Of a DNA stretch of 50,266 nucleotides, positions 6,310 through 12,721 are shown piece by piece. Made by a program: the position numbers and the translations under genes. The stretch is taken from contig JAMPAJ010000001.1 of NCBI GenBank assembly GCA_023667265.1, forward strand, positions 582,507-632,772, in the 5' to 3' direction. The notes under the pieces are model-generated. The model saw only the letters and a list, made by a program, of their open reading frames with translations, did not search any database and was not told the origin of the DNA. Position 1 is the first letter of the stretch; each line of letters begins with the position of its first letter. This DNA comes from Alistipes sp. (lineage in GTDB: Bacteria > Bacillota > Clostridia > Oscillospirales > Ruminococcaceae).

Positions 6310-6849
6310 ATGGAGTTTTTGAAAGAAGTAATAATTATAGTTTTAGTAGTTGTACTCGTTTTGATCTTGGTTACAGGCAAGAAAAAACAAAAGGTGAATA
6401 AACGAGAAAAGCAGGATTATGAACCACAACAAAGCTTCTATGAGTTCTTCCCATATCAGAAGAAATATCTTCTTACAAAAAACGAATACAATTTCTATAA
6501 AAAGCTTGTTCCGATAGCAAATAAATACAACCTACAGATATTGACGAAAATAAGACTTGCTGATTTAGTGGAGACAAAACCAAACTTAAACCGTGTTGAC
6601 AGCAATGCATATTTCAACAAAATAAAGTCTAAACATATTGATTTTGCTTTAGCACACCATATGGCTATAGTTATGTTGATCGAGCTGGACGACAGCAGCC
6701 ACCAGTATCAGAGCAGAGCGGAACGTGATATGTTTGTTGACGATGTTCTCCAAAGATGCGGATATACCATTATCCATACATATGGAAATACAGATCAAAT
6801 CGACTACGAGGCAGGCGTTTACAGAAATTACGCTTGTGAAACACAATAA
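6310..6849 (+). CDS. Membrane-anchored DUF2726 protein
   Basis: Seventeen nt after the repressor, probably on the same transcript. Residues 4-22 form a membrane segment, followed by a basic stretch (GKKKQKVNKREK) and then a DUF2726 domain from about residue 52. The domain shows the pattern LTKNEYNFYKKL, IDF with Asp111, and ELDDSSH with Glu125 and Asp127, close to the D-(E/Q)xK-type nuclease layout proposed for this family. It is not a usual inovirus gene, so it is probably lysogenic cargo. Superinfection exclusion or defence is a reasonable guess, not shown. An undescribed role in recombination is another option, as no integrase is present. Confidence 0.75.
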   Translation: MEFLKEVIIIVLVVVLVLILVTGKKKQKVNKREKQDYEPQQSFYEFFPYQKKYLLTKNEYNFYKKLVPIANKYNLQILTKIRLADLVETKPNLNRVDSNAYFNKIKSKHIDFALAHHMAIVMLIELDDSSHQYQSRAERDMFVDDVLQRCGYTIIHTYGNTDQIDYEAGVYRNYACETQ

Positions 6850-7099
6850 CAGCAGCTCGAACGAACTCCCCTATCGCAGATCACTAAAGCTGCAGCCTGT
6901 ACAGCGATCGTTGAAAGCTGTAAGCGAGCCATTGAAAGCTATGGAAAGCCATTGAAAGCGTTGAAAGCCGCTCCGTGAACTGCACGGCTTCCAACACTTC
7001 CAACAGCTTACCACATCTTTCAACAACTCACTTAAGAGCTTCCAACAATTTCGGAATGGCTTACGCCGTCTCTTATCTTATCTCATCACAGCATAAAGG
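6850..7099. other. Phage non-coding region with repeated TTGAAAGC and TTCCAACA motifs
   Basis: No gene of any length looks convincing here. TTGAAAGC or a one-base variant occurs about five times between 6905 and 6970. The related opposite motif TTCCAACA / TTTCAACA occurs about four times between 6985 and 7055. Clusters of short iterated motifs next to a phage end suggest an origin, packaging signal or recombination accessory site. Confidence 0.5.
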
Positions 7100-7100
7100 C

Positions 7101-7132
7101 AAAAGCCCTCCTATCTGATCGGAGGGCTTTTT
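7101..7132. terminator. Bidirectional terminator spanning the right phage end
   Basis: AAAAGCCCTCC (7101-7111) pairs with GGAGGGCTTTT (7121-7131) around a 9-nt loop, with T-runs on both strands. The loop and 3' arm belong to the direct repeat, while the 5' arm is phage DNA. Integration therefore rebuilds a complete terminator at this junction. Confidence 0.85.
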
Positions 7133-7184
7133 GTTAAATATTATAAGTTTGGCGCAATTGGACGGTGTTTTCAACATTTCTTTA
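7111..7184. repeat. Right direct repeat (candidate attR)
   Basis: Second copy of the 74-bp repeat, 72 of 74 identical to 1-74. Beyond 7184 the sequence turns into the promoter region of the next chromosomal gene. TTTTGTTAAAT within it (7129-7139) differs by one base from the E. coli XerD half-site TTATGTTAAAT, but no XerC half-site is found at the right distance. Confidence 0.8.
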
Positions 7185-7214
7185 TTTCCTTAAATTGAAA
7201 TTACTCCTCGTAGG

Positions 7215-7243
7215 TTGAAATTTTGCCGATCATATGATATAAT
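7215..7243 (+). promoter_or_regulatory. Promoter of the LacI/AraC-type regulator
   Basis: TTGAAA (7215-7220), a 17-nt spacer and TATAAT (7238-7243) lie 31 bp right of the phage repeat. The integration therefore leaves this host promoter intact. Confidence 0.75.
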
Positions 7244-7279
7244 TAGTATGACAAATATTTTGTATCAGGAGGCAAACAG

Positions 7280-9484
7280 TTGAAGAAAAGACCAATTATA
7301 GGCGTTGTAGGCTCACAGGTAGCTCATAATGAGCAAAAGCAGATTCTGAACGGAATTATTTCCCAGGCACAAAAACTGAATATTGATACGGTCATTATAT
7401 CAAATGTGTATAACGGCTCCAGATTTGAGCCGTCAATGGTTGCCGAAAATCAAATATATGGATTGGTTGCGGCAAATGTTTTTGATGGACTTATTCTGAC
7501 ACCAATGGTTTATGAACAGGAAATGAAAGAAAGAGTCTTTAGTGAACTTGAAAACGTCGGAATCCCTGTTGTTGCTGCAGGCGTAGACGATGAGATGATT
7601 GACAGCGTAAATATAGATATTGTAAAGGATTTTGAAAGGCTTACCGACCATTTTGTCGACGTTCACGGATATACTGACATCGCTATACTCACAGGTCCGG
7701 CCAGCGTTGAGACCTCTGAAGAAAGGGTAAACGGATATCGGGCATCTCTTGAAAAGCATGGCATCCCTTTCGACCGAAATAAGGTCTATTATGGGGATTT
7801 CTGGACCTACAGCGGTGAAAAACTGGCAAAAAAATATATAATCGGCGAATTGAAAATGCCTCAGGCATTGATCTGCACAAATGAATTTATGGCATTCGGA
7901 CTTATCGACACACTCATGGAAAACGGTATAAATATTCCGGAAAAAATGGCTGTTGCCGGTTACGAACATGTCAACGAGCGTATTTTCCATGTCCCTATCC
8001 TTACTACCTGTCTGCGATCAAGATTTGAGCTTGGTGCGGCAGCAGTAAAAATACTGTATCGTAAAATGACCGGAGAGATGACCGCAGATACAGAAATAAC
8101 GGAGGATTTTTCAGGAAAAATCATAACCGGAGACAGCTGCTCATGCGGCGCTGAGACAAAAGCCCTGATTTCAGAGCTTGCTCTTTTCCGCAATGAACGA
8201 TACTACAGCATGATGAATTTGTGGGGAATTTTTGAAGAACGGCTTACGGAATGCCGTTCAGTTGAAAACTACTGTGAGGTTCTTGCCGGATTTACATATC
8301 TTATACATGATGTAAAAAAAATGTATCTTTGCCTGCGCGACAGTTGGTGTGAATCAGATCTAAAATATATGAGTGAGTCGTCTCTTATGATGTGTTATCC
8401 TGTTTACGGCTGTGACAGCGGAAGGGAGAAATTCGAGTTTTTCCAGAGATTACGGATATTCCCTGAATATGTCCCTGAGCAGGACGATCCGTCAGCATTT
8501 TATCTATGTCCGCTGTGTTTCGGAGATAGGATCTTCGGTTATATTATTCTGCAATATGAAGCTCCCAATGGATACGATGACGCTTTCAGAAACTGGCTGA
8601 AGTCAGCGTCGCAGGCATTGGAATTTCTTCGGATAAAAAATGATGTTAAGCTGCTTATGGAATATCAGGATATGTCTGTTTTTTACGATTCAACTACAGG
8701 CTTATGCAATAAGAAAGGTTTCAGGAATAACCTCGAATATATTTCAGAAAAGAGCGCGAACAAAAAAATACTGATACTTCTGCTGAAAACCCGGATTTTT
8801 ACACAAAAGGTCGATTTTGAAGCGACGGCAGACAAGGTTAAGGACGCAGAAATGACGGCTGACGTTATACGTCATCTCAGCGGCGGAGACAGTGCAATAT
8901 GCGGAACACTTGAGCCCGATCTGTATATCTTTGCGATTCCCGGAGACGGATATGATGAAAGTACGGCTCAATTCCTGGAGGATAAGGCTAAAACGCTTAT
9001 GCTGCGTAAAGATTCATATATCAGTAATAACGGAATTGATTCCTTTTTATGCAGCTGTATATGTGTCGGAGCTTCTGATTTCGACTATAATAGAACGCTC
9101 GATGCGCTTAACGAACGCATTTCTGCGCAGCTCAGAAGCCTTTCTGAAAAACGTTCATTACCAAATTATGGAGACTTCGCAGAGTTTCGCTGTAAGATAT
9201 ATCTCGATCCGATTGAACAGCCTGATATTGATATTGCCTGCCGAAGCTTCCGTTGCAGTACAGGACATTTCCGCCGACTGTACAAAGAACGGTTTGATAT
9301 AAGCTATCATCAGGATATTATAACATCCAAAATTTATCTGGCAAAGTATCTGCTTATTACAACACGACTTGATATAACAGCGATAGCTGAAAAGTGCGGA
9401 TACGATGATTATAAGTATTTTCTAAGGCAATTCAAGCAAACAAGCGGAATCACGCCCAGCCATTACCGCAATATTATCTTCTGA
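7280..9484 (+). CDS. Chimeric regulator: LacI-type sensor, degenerate GGDEF, AraC DNA-binding domain
   Basis: The 734-aa protein starts at TTG 7280 with AGGAGG seven nt upstream. Residues 1-290 resemble the ligand-binding domain of LacI/GalR proteins (RPIIGVVGSQ; DGLILTPM; GYRASLEKHGI; VAGYEHVNE) but lack the LacI headpiece. Around residue 472 the motif DSTTGLCNKKGF resembles the start of GGDEF domains, yet the GGEEF signature is absent, so it should not make c-di-GMP. The last 85 residues are an AraC-type double HTH (LDITAIAEKCGYDDYKYFLRQF). It probably senses a sugar-like ligand and regulates carbohydrate genes. It is convergent with tag, with a 22-nt overlap. Confidence 0.85.
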   Translation: MKKRPIIGVVGSQVAHNEQKQILNGIISQAQKLNIDTVIISNVYNGSRFEPSMVAENQIYGLVAANVFDGLILTPMVYEQEMKERVFSELENVGIPVVAAGVDDEMIDSVNIDIVKDFERLTDHFVDVHGYTDIAILTGPASVETSEERVNGYRASLEKHGIPFDRNKVYYGDFWTYSGEKLAKKYIIGELKMPQALICTNEFMAFGLIDTLMENGINIPEKMAVAGYEHVNERIFHVPILTTCLRSRFELGAAAVKILYRKMTGEMTADTEITEDFSGKIITGDSCSCGAETKALISELALFRNERYYSMMNLWGIFEERLTECRSVENYCEVLAGFTYLIHDVKKMYLCLRDSWCESDLKYMSESSLMMCYPVYGCDSGREKFEFFQRLRIFPEYVPEQDDPSAFYLCPLCFGDRIFGYIILQYEAPNGYDDAFRNWLKSASQALEFLRIKNDVKLLMEYQDMSVFYDSTTGLCNKKGFRNNLEYISEKSANKKILILLLKTRIFTQKVDFEATADKVKDAEMTADVIRHLSGGDSAICGTLEPDLYIFAIPGDGYDESTAQFLEDKAKTLMLRKDSYISNNGIDSFLCSCICVGASDFDYNRTLDALNERISAQLRSLSEKRSLPNYGDFAEFRCKIYLDPIEQPDIDIACRSFRCSTGHFRRLYKERFDISYHQDIITSKIYLAKYLLITTRLDITAIAEKCGYDDYKYFLRQFKQTSGITPSHYRNIIF

Positions 9485-10035
9485 GCTGAACAAAAACATT
9501 GCGGTTCATGGTCGTCGATCATGCCGATCGCCTGAAGATATGAGTATATAATAGTAGAACCGACAAATTTCATGCCGCGCTTTTTTAAATCCTTTGAAAC
9601 CATATCTGAAAGCGGCGATGTAGCTCGGATGATACTATCTCTGTTTATAATAATTTTTCCAGAGGTAAAATTCTGGATATATTTTGCAAATGAACCAAAT
9701 TCCCTTTGAATATCCATAAATATTTTTGCATTTAAGATCGCAGCCTTTATTTTCAGCCGATTGCGGATTATACCTTTGTCAGAGAGAAGCTCTTGAATTT
9801 TCTCGTCGGAATAATCAGCAATGATCTTATAATCAAATTGATCAAACGCCTTACGAAATGCCTCGCGCTTATTTAGGACGCATTCCCAGCTAAGTCCTGC
9901 CTGAAAGCTTTCAAGAACCAGCATCTCAAAAAGATATGTCTCGTCGCCTCCTGGCTTGCACCATTCGTTGTCATGATATTCTATATAAGTCGGATTATTC
10001 AGATTGACCCAGCTGCATCTTCTTATATCATTCAT
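9463..10035 (-). CDS. tag: DNA-3-methyladenine glycosylase I
   Basis: A 190-aa protein of normal Tag length. Tag removes 3-methyladenine from alkylated DNA in base excision repair. The zinc-snap residues are present: Cys7, His21, His176 and Cys180 in RRCSW, YHDNEW and DHEPQC, and the central GLSWECVLNKREAFRKAF matches the family's active-site region. The start is ATG 10035 (MNDIRRCSW), because GGAGG lies five nt upstream; a longer frame starts at 10047. Its last 22 nt overlap the end of the convergent regulator gene. Confidence 0.95.
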   Translation of the reverse strand: MNDIRRCSWVNLNNPTYIEYHDNEWCKPGGDETYLFEMLVLESFQAGLSWECVLNKREAFRKAFDQFDYKIIADYSDEKIQELLSDKGIIRNRLKIKAAILNAKIFMDIQREFGSFAKYIQNFTSGKIIINRDSIIRATSPLSDMVSKDLKKRGMKFVGSTIIYSYLQAIGMIDDHEPQCFCSAQKIILR

Positions 10036-10079
10036 ATTAACCTCCACATCATGTAAATGTTAAAAATTGATATGGATAA

Positions 10080-10108
10080 ATTATAGCATATAATTGGCAA
10101 AATTGCAA
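10080..10108 (-). promoter_or_regulatory. Promoter of tag
   Basis: On the minus strand TTGCAA (10108-10103), a 17-nt spacer and TATAAT (10085-10080). It lies directly downstream of the zot relic. Confidence 0.75.
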
Positions 10109-10113
10109 CCCAC

Positions 10114-10170
10114 ACAGTCTTATTCTTATTGTTTAATAGCCGTGACTTTTCAAGCGGCAAGAACAGCGTT
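10114..10170 (-). pseudogene. 57-bp relic of an inovirus zot gene, inverted relative to the prophage copy
   Basis: Read on the minus strand, these 57 bases match plus-strand bases 2300-2373 of the prophage at 55 of 57 positions. The prophage copy has 17 extra bases lying between two CAATG direct repeats (2339-2343, 2356-2360), so the relic looks like a slippage deletion product. The matched zot segment encodes the stretch after Walker B (LIDEIGTLFNSRDFSSGKNSV). No further similarity is visible on either side. It lies between the ligA terminator and the tag promoter. A minus-strand transcript would be antisense to zot mRNA. Confidence 0.85.
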
Positions 10171-10188
10171 GATGTAATTATACAATAG

Positions 10189-10222
10189 AAAAATCGTCTG
10201 CCAGATGACGCCCTGACAGACG
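10189..10222 (-). terminator. Terminator of ligA
   Basis: On the minus strand CGTCTGTCAG (10222-10213) pairs with CTGGCAGACG (10204-10195) with one mismatch, followed by ATTTTT. It is 12 nt beyond the ligA stop. Confidence 0.8.
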
Positions 10223-10233
10223 GTTTGTTGTTA

Positions 10234-12180
10234 TTATTCGCATAGCTTCTGAAAATCCTCTTCGCTGATTATGGCGATCCCAAGAGACTTTGCAGTCTTG
10301 TTTTTAGACGAATTTGAGGAAACGTCGTTATTTATGAGGTAATCAGTCTTTGAGGTGACGCTTGAGGTCACCTTGCCCCCCTTAGACTCGATAAAAGCCT
10401 TCAGTTCATTTCTATTTTTCCAGATGTGGACAGCTCCGGTTACGACAAAGGTTTTTCCGGCAACAGGAGAATCAGCTTCGACAGCCTCCGTCTCCGCAAT
10501 TTCAAGCTCCTTGATAAGAGAGTGAAACTCCGCCAGATTATCAGGATCGCTGAAAAACTTCACATACTCCCCTGCCAGAACTTCACCAATACCGTCAATT
10601 GCCGTCAGCTCCCCGGCAGTCAGCTCTTCAAGTCGTTTAACCTCCGGGTATGCTGCGCAGATAAGACGCGATGCCGCCCTGCCAATATTGGAAATTCCCA
10701 TAGCATACAGCACACGGCTCAGCTCAGTATGCCTCGACGCCTCGACGGCGTCTGTCATATTCTGATAAGACTGCTCCAGAAAGCCCTTTGAAATGATTTT
10801 ATCCTTATGCTCCGACAGGTGGTAAAAGTCCCGGAAGCTGTCGAGAACGCCTTTATTCACAAGCATCTCAATAGTAGCTGTTGACATTCCCACGATATTC
10901 ATTGCGTCACGCTGGACAAAATGCTCAAATCTTCCTATCTTTTTGGCAGGACAATTATAATTGCCGCAAACAAGAGTTTCTACGTCGTCGTCAGAAGTGC
11001 ATATCTCAGTTTTTTCGCCGCAAACAGGACATTTATCAGGTATTTCAAGTGTATCGGAGCCTGTTTTATTTTCAAGGATCTGAGGAATGATCATATTCGC
11101 CTTATACACGGAAATTGTGTCGTTCAGACCCAGTCTGAGCTGTTTCACTATGCTCACATTATGAACCGACGCCCTCGAAACAGTCGTTCCCTCCAGTTCC
11201 ACCGGCTCAAAAACTGCTACCGGATTCAACAAACCGGTACGGCTTGCTGACCACTCAACTTCAATAAGCCTTGTATCAGCAGTCTCGTCCTTCCACTTAA
11301 ACGCGATCCCGTTTCTTGGAGCATGGGAGGTCTCACCAAGACTTATTCCGTATGCCACGTCGTCGAGCATGAGAACAAGTCCGTCAGATGGGAAATCGTT
11401 CAGAGCAACGGCCTTCTCAAATTCAGCAACCTCGTCACCCAGATCTGTTTTATCCACCGTCACGCCGTGTACGCACTGAAATCCCATTCCCGCAAGCCAT
11501 TCAAGCCGTTCCGCGAAGGAATTTTCCTCGTATCCCTGTGCTGAAACAAGATTGAAGGCAAAAAAATTTACATTTCGCTTAGCAACGACCTCAGAATCAA
11601 GATTCCGGACAGTTCCCACGCAAAGATTACGCGGATTTTTATACCTCGTCTCCTCGTCAAGCGAATCATTGACCCTGTCGAAGTCCTTATATTTCATCAA
11701 AGCCTCGCCACGGACGATGATCCTCCCCGGGAATGAAATTTTATGGGGAATACCGATGATATGACGTGCATTTGCAGTAACGTCCTCTCCGACTTCACCG
11801 TTTCCGCGAGTTACAGCCTGAACCAGGGAACCGTTTTCGTAGGTCAGAACTATGGTCAGACCGTCCAGCTTCCAGCTGAGAAAGCCCTTGCTTTCTCCGA
11901 GCCAGTCGGTCAGCTCGTCAATACTTTTTGTTTTCTCCAGTGAAAGCATTTTCGACGAATGCTTCACCTTTTTCAGCGAGGACGATACCTCGTATCCGAC
12001 ATTCTGTGTTCTGCTTCCGCTGAGAATGACGCCGGTTTCCTTTTCAAGCTCTGTCAGCTCGTCGTACAGACTGTCATATTCGTGGTCGGACATGATCTCG
12101 CGCCCGGTATTATAATAGGCGTCCGAAGCCTTATCAAGGAGCTCGTTAAGCTCTTTCATTCTTGTGATTTTATTATTCAT
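10234..12180 (-). CDS. ligA: NAD-dependent DNA ligase
   Basis: A 648-aa protein of normal LigA length, which seals nicks in replication and repair using NAD. Domains in order: Ia and adenylation domain with the KLDG motif (catalytic Lys at residue 104), OB fold, a four-Cys zinc finger (CPVCGEKTE with CGNYNCPAKK), helix-hairpin-helix repeats, and a C-terminal BRCT domain (KTFVVTGAVHIWKNRNELKA). The start is ATG 12180, with AGGTG six nt upstream; the frame also opens at 12189. It is a single gene with its own promoter and terminator. Confidence 0.95.
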   Translation of the reverse strand: MNNKITRMKELNELLDKASDAYYNTGREIMSDHEYDSLYDELTELEKETGVILSGSRTQNVGYEVSSSLKKVKHSSKMLSLEKTKSIDELTDWLGESKGFLSWKLDGLTIVLTYENGSLVQAVTRGNGEVGEDVTANARHIIGIPHKISFPGRIIVRGEALMKYKDFDRVNDSLDEETRYKNPRNLCVGTVRNLDSEVVAKRNVNFFAFNLVSAQGYEENSFAERLEWLAGMGFQCVHGVTVDKTDLGDEVAEFEKAVALNDFPSDGLVLMLDDVAYGISLGETSHAPRNGIAFKWKDETADTRLIEVEWSASRTGLLNPVAVFEPVELEGTTVSRASVHNVSIVKQLRLGLNDTISVYKANMIIPQILENKTGSDTLEIPDKCPVCGEKTEICTSDDDVETLVCGNYNCPAKKIGRFEHFVQRDAMNIVGMSTATIEMLVNKGVLDSFRDFYHLSEHKDKIISKGFLEQSYQNMTDAVEASRHTELSRVLYAMGISNIGRAASRLICAAYPEVKRLEELTAGELTAIDGIGEVLAGEYVKFFSDPDNLAEFHSLIKELEIAETEAVEADSPVAGKTFVVTGAVHIWKNRNELKAFIESKGGKVTSSVTSKTDYLINNDVSSNSSKNKTAKSLGIAIISEEDFQKLCE

Positions 12181-12243
12181 ATCATTCACCTGATATATTA
12201 TAACGCAATATAATTACAAAGCACTGTAATCGTGCCGAAATTC

Positions 12244-12301
12244 GTCGTTTTCTTCAAAACGACAGCTTTATTATTATACCACATTTTTGCTATAAAATCA
12301 A
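12244..12301 (-). promoter_or_regulatory. Promoter and leader hairpin of ligA
   Basis: On the minus strand TTGATT (12301-12296), a 17-nt spacer and TATAAT (12278-12273). The leader then holds a GTCGTTTT-GAAG-AAAACGAC hairpin (12263-12244) of unknown role. Confidence 0.65.
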
Positions 12302-12385
12302 GTAAAAATTGAAAAAATCTACAAATTGTTTAAATATTTGTATGAATAAACAAAAGCGACATAAAAACTTTAGATCATTATCCAA

Positions 12386-12414
12386 TTGCGAAAGTTCTTT
12401 ATTCATGGTATAAT
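12386..12414 (+). promoter_or_regulatory. Promoter of the CHAP hydrolase gene
   Basis: TTGCGA (12386-12391), a 17-nt spacer and TATAAT (12409-12414). Transcription should start near 12421, leaving a leader of about 300 nt. Confidence 0.75.
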
Positions 12415-12420
12415 AATTTA

Positions 12421-12721
12421 TAGATAATACAAATGGTTAAAATTCCCGTGAGGATGCAGTTCACGGTAAAATCTATCGGGAGTTGTCTGTGGGTCAGGGC
12501 TGTCTGAGCTCTGTCCCTTTTGTGACTCAGGGTTGTTAAGGTTGTAACGATCTTGTGGGAACTCCCATTTTAAGCATTGATACATTTTTAAGACAAACTG
12601 CATTTTTGCAGTATTGTCTTAATGTTGAACTGCTGAAAGAAATCATAAGCAAAAAGGGTAATTACTTGCCCGGATGTGACTGGTTAGCGGAAATAGCCGC
12701 TTGCAGAAAAGGAGAGTTTTT
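12421..12721 (+). promoter_or_regulatory. Long structured leader of the CHAP hydrolase gene (unclassified)
   Basis: Visible pairings are: CCGTGA/TCACGG (12446-12451, 12461-12466); a GGGAGTT/AACTCCC stem (12478-12484, 12560-12566) enclosing two arms, GGGTCA/TGACTC (12491-12496, 12523-12528) and GTTGTTA/TAACGAT (12532-12538, 12545-12551); and a long AAGACAA/TTGTCTT hairpin (12590-12620). The GGGAG strand can also pair with ATTCCCG at 12442-12448. No known riboswitch core was recognised. It could be a riboswitch or an independent small RNA. Confidence 0.55.

Larger units (their letters stand above)
1..7184. mobile_element. Inovirus (filamentous phage) prophage, about 7.1 kb
   Basis: A block of 14 tightly packed genes lies between two direct repeats (1-74 and 7111-7184). 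Twelve genes read leftward, many with 1-14 nt overlaps, and two read rightward from a shared divergent promoter region. The set matches the inovirus plan: Rep_trans-type initiator, Zot-like ATPase, 61-aa coat protein with one membrane segment, large signal-peptide protein with a C-terminal anchor, and several tiny membrane proteins. No integrase, transposase, terminase, capsid, portal, lysin or relaxase is seen. The viral plus strand should correspond to the minus strand here. Family assignment is from gene order and protein character; no homology search was run. Confidence 0.9.

Noticed and set aside
7280-9484. Phage origin of the regulator
   Set aside because: It lies outside the repeats, has its own promoter and host-like composition.
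10114-10170. The zot scrap as a CRISPR spacer
   Set aside because: At 57 bp with an internal deletion and no flanking direct repeats or cas genes, it does not fit a spacer.
12421-12721. c-di-AMP (ydaO) riboswitch or 6S RNA
   Set aside because: The expected conserved cores are not present and no 6S closing stem is visible; left unclassified.
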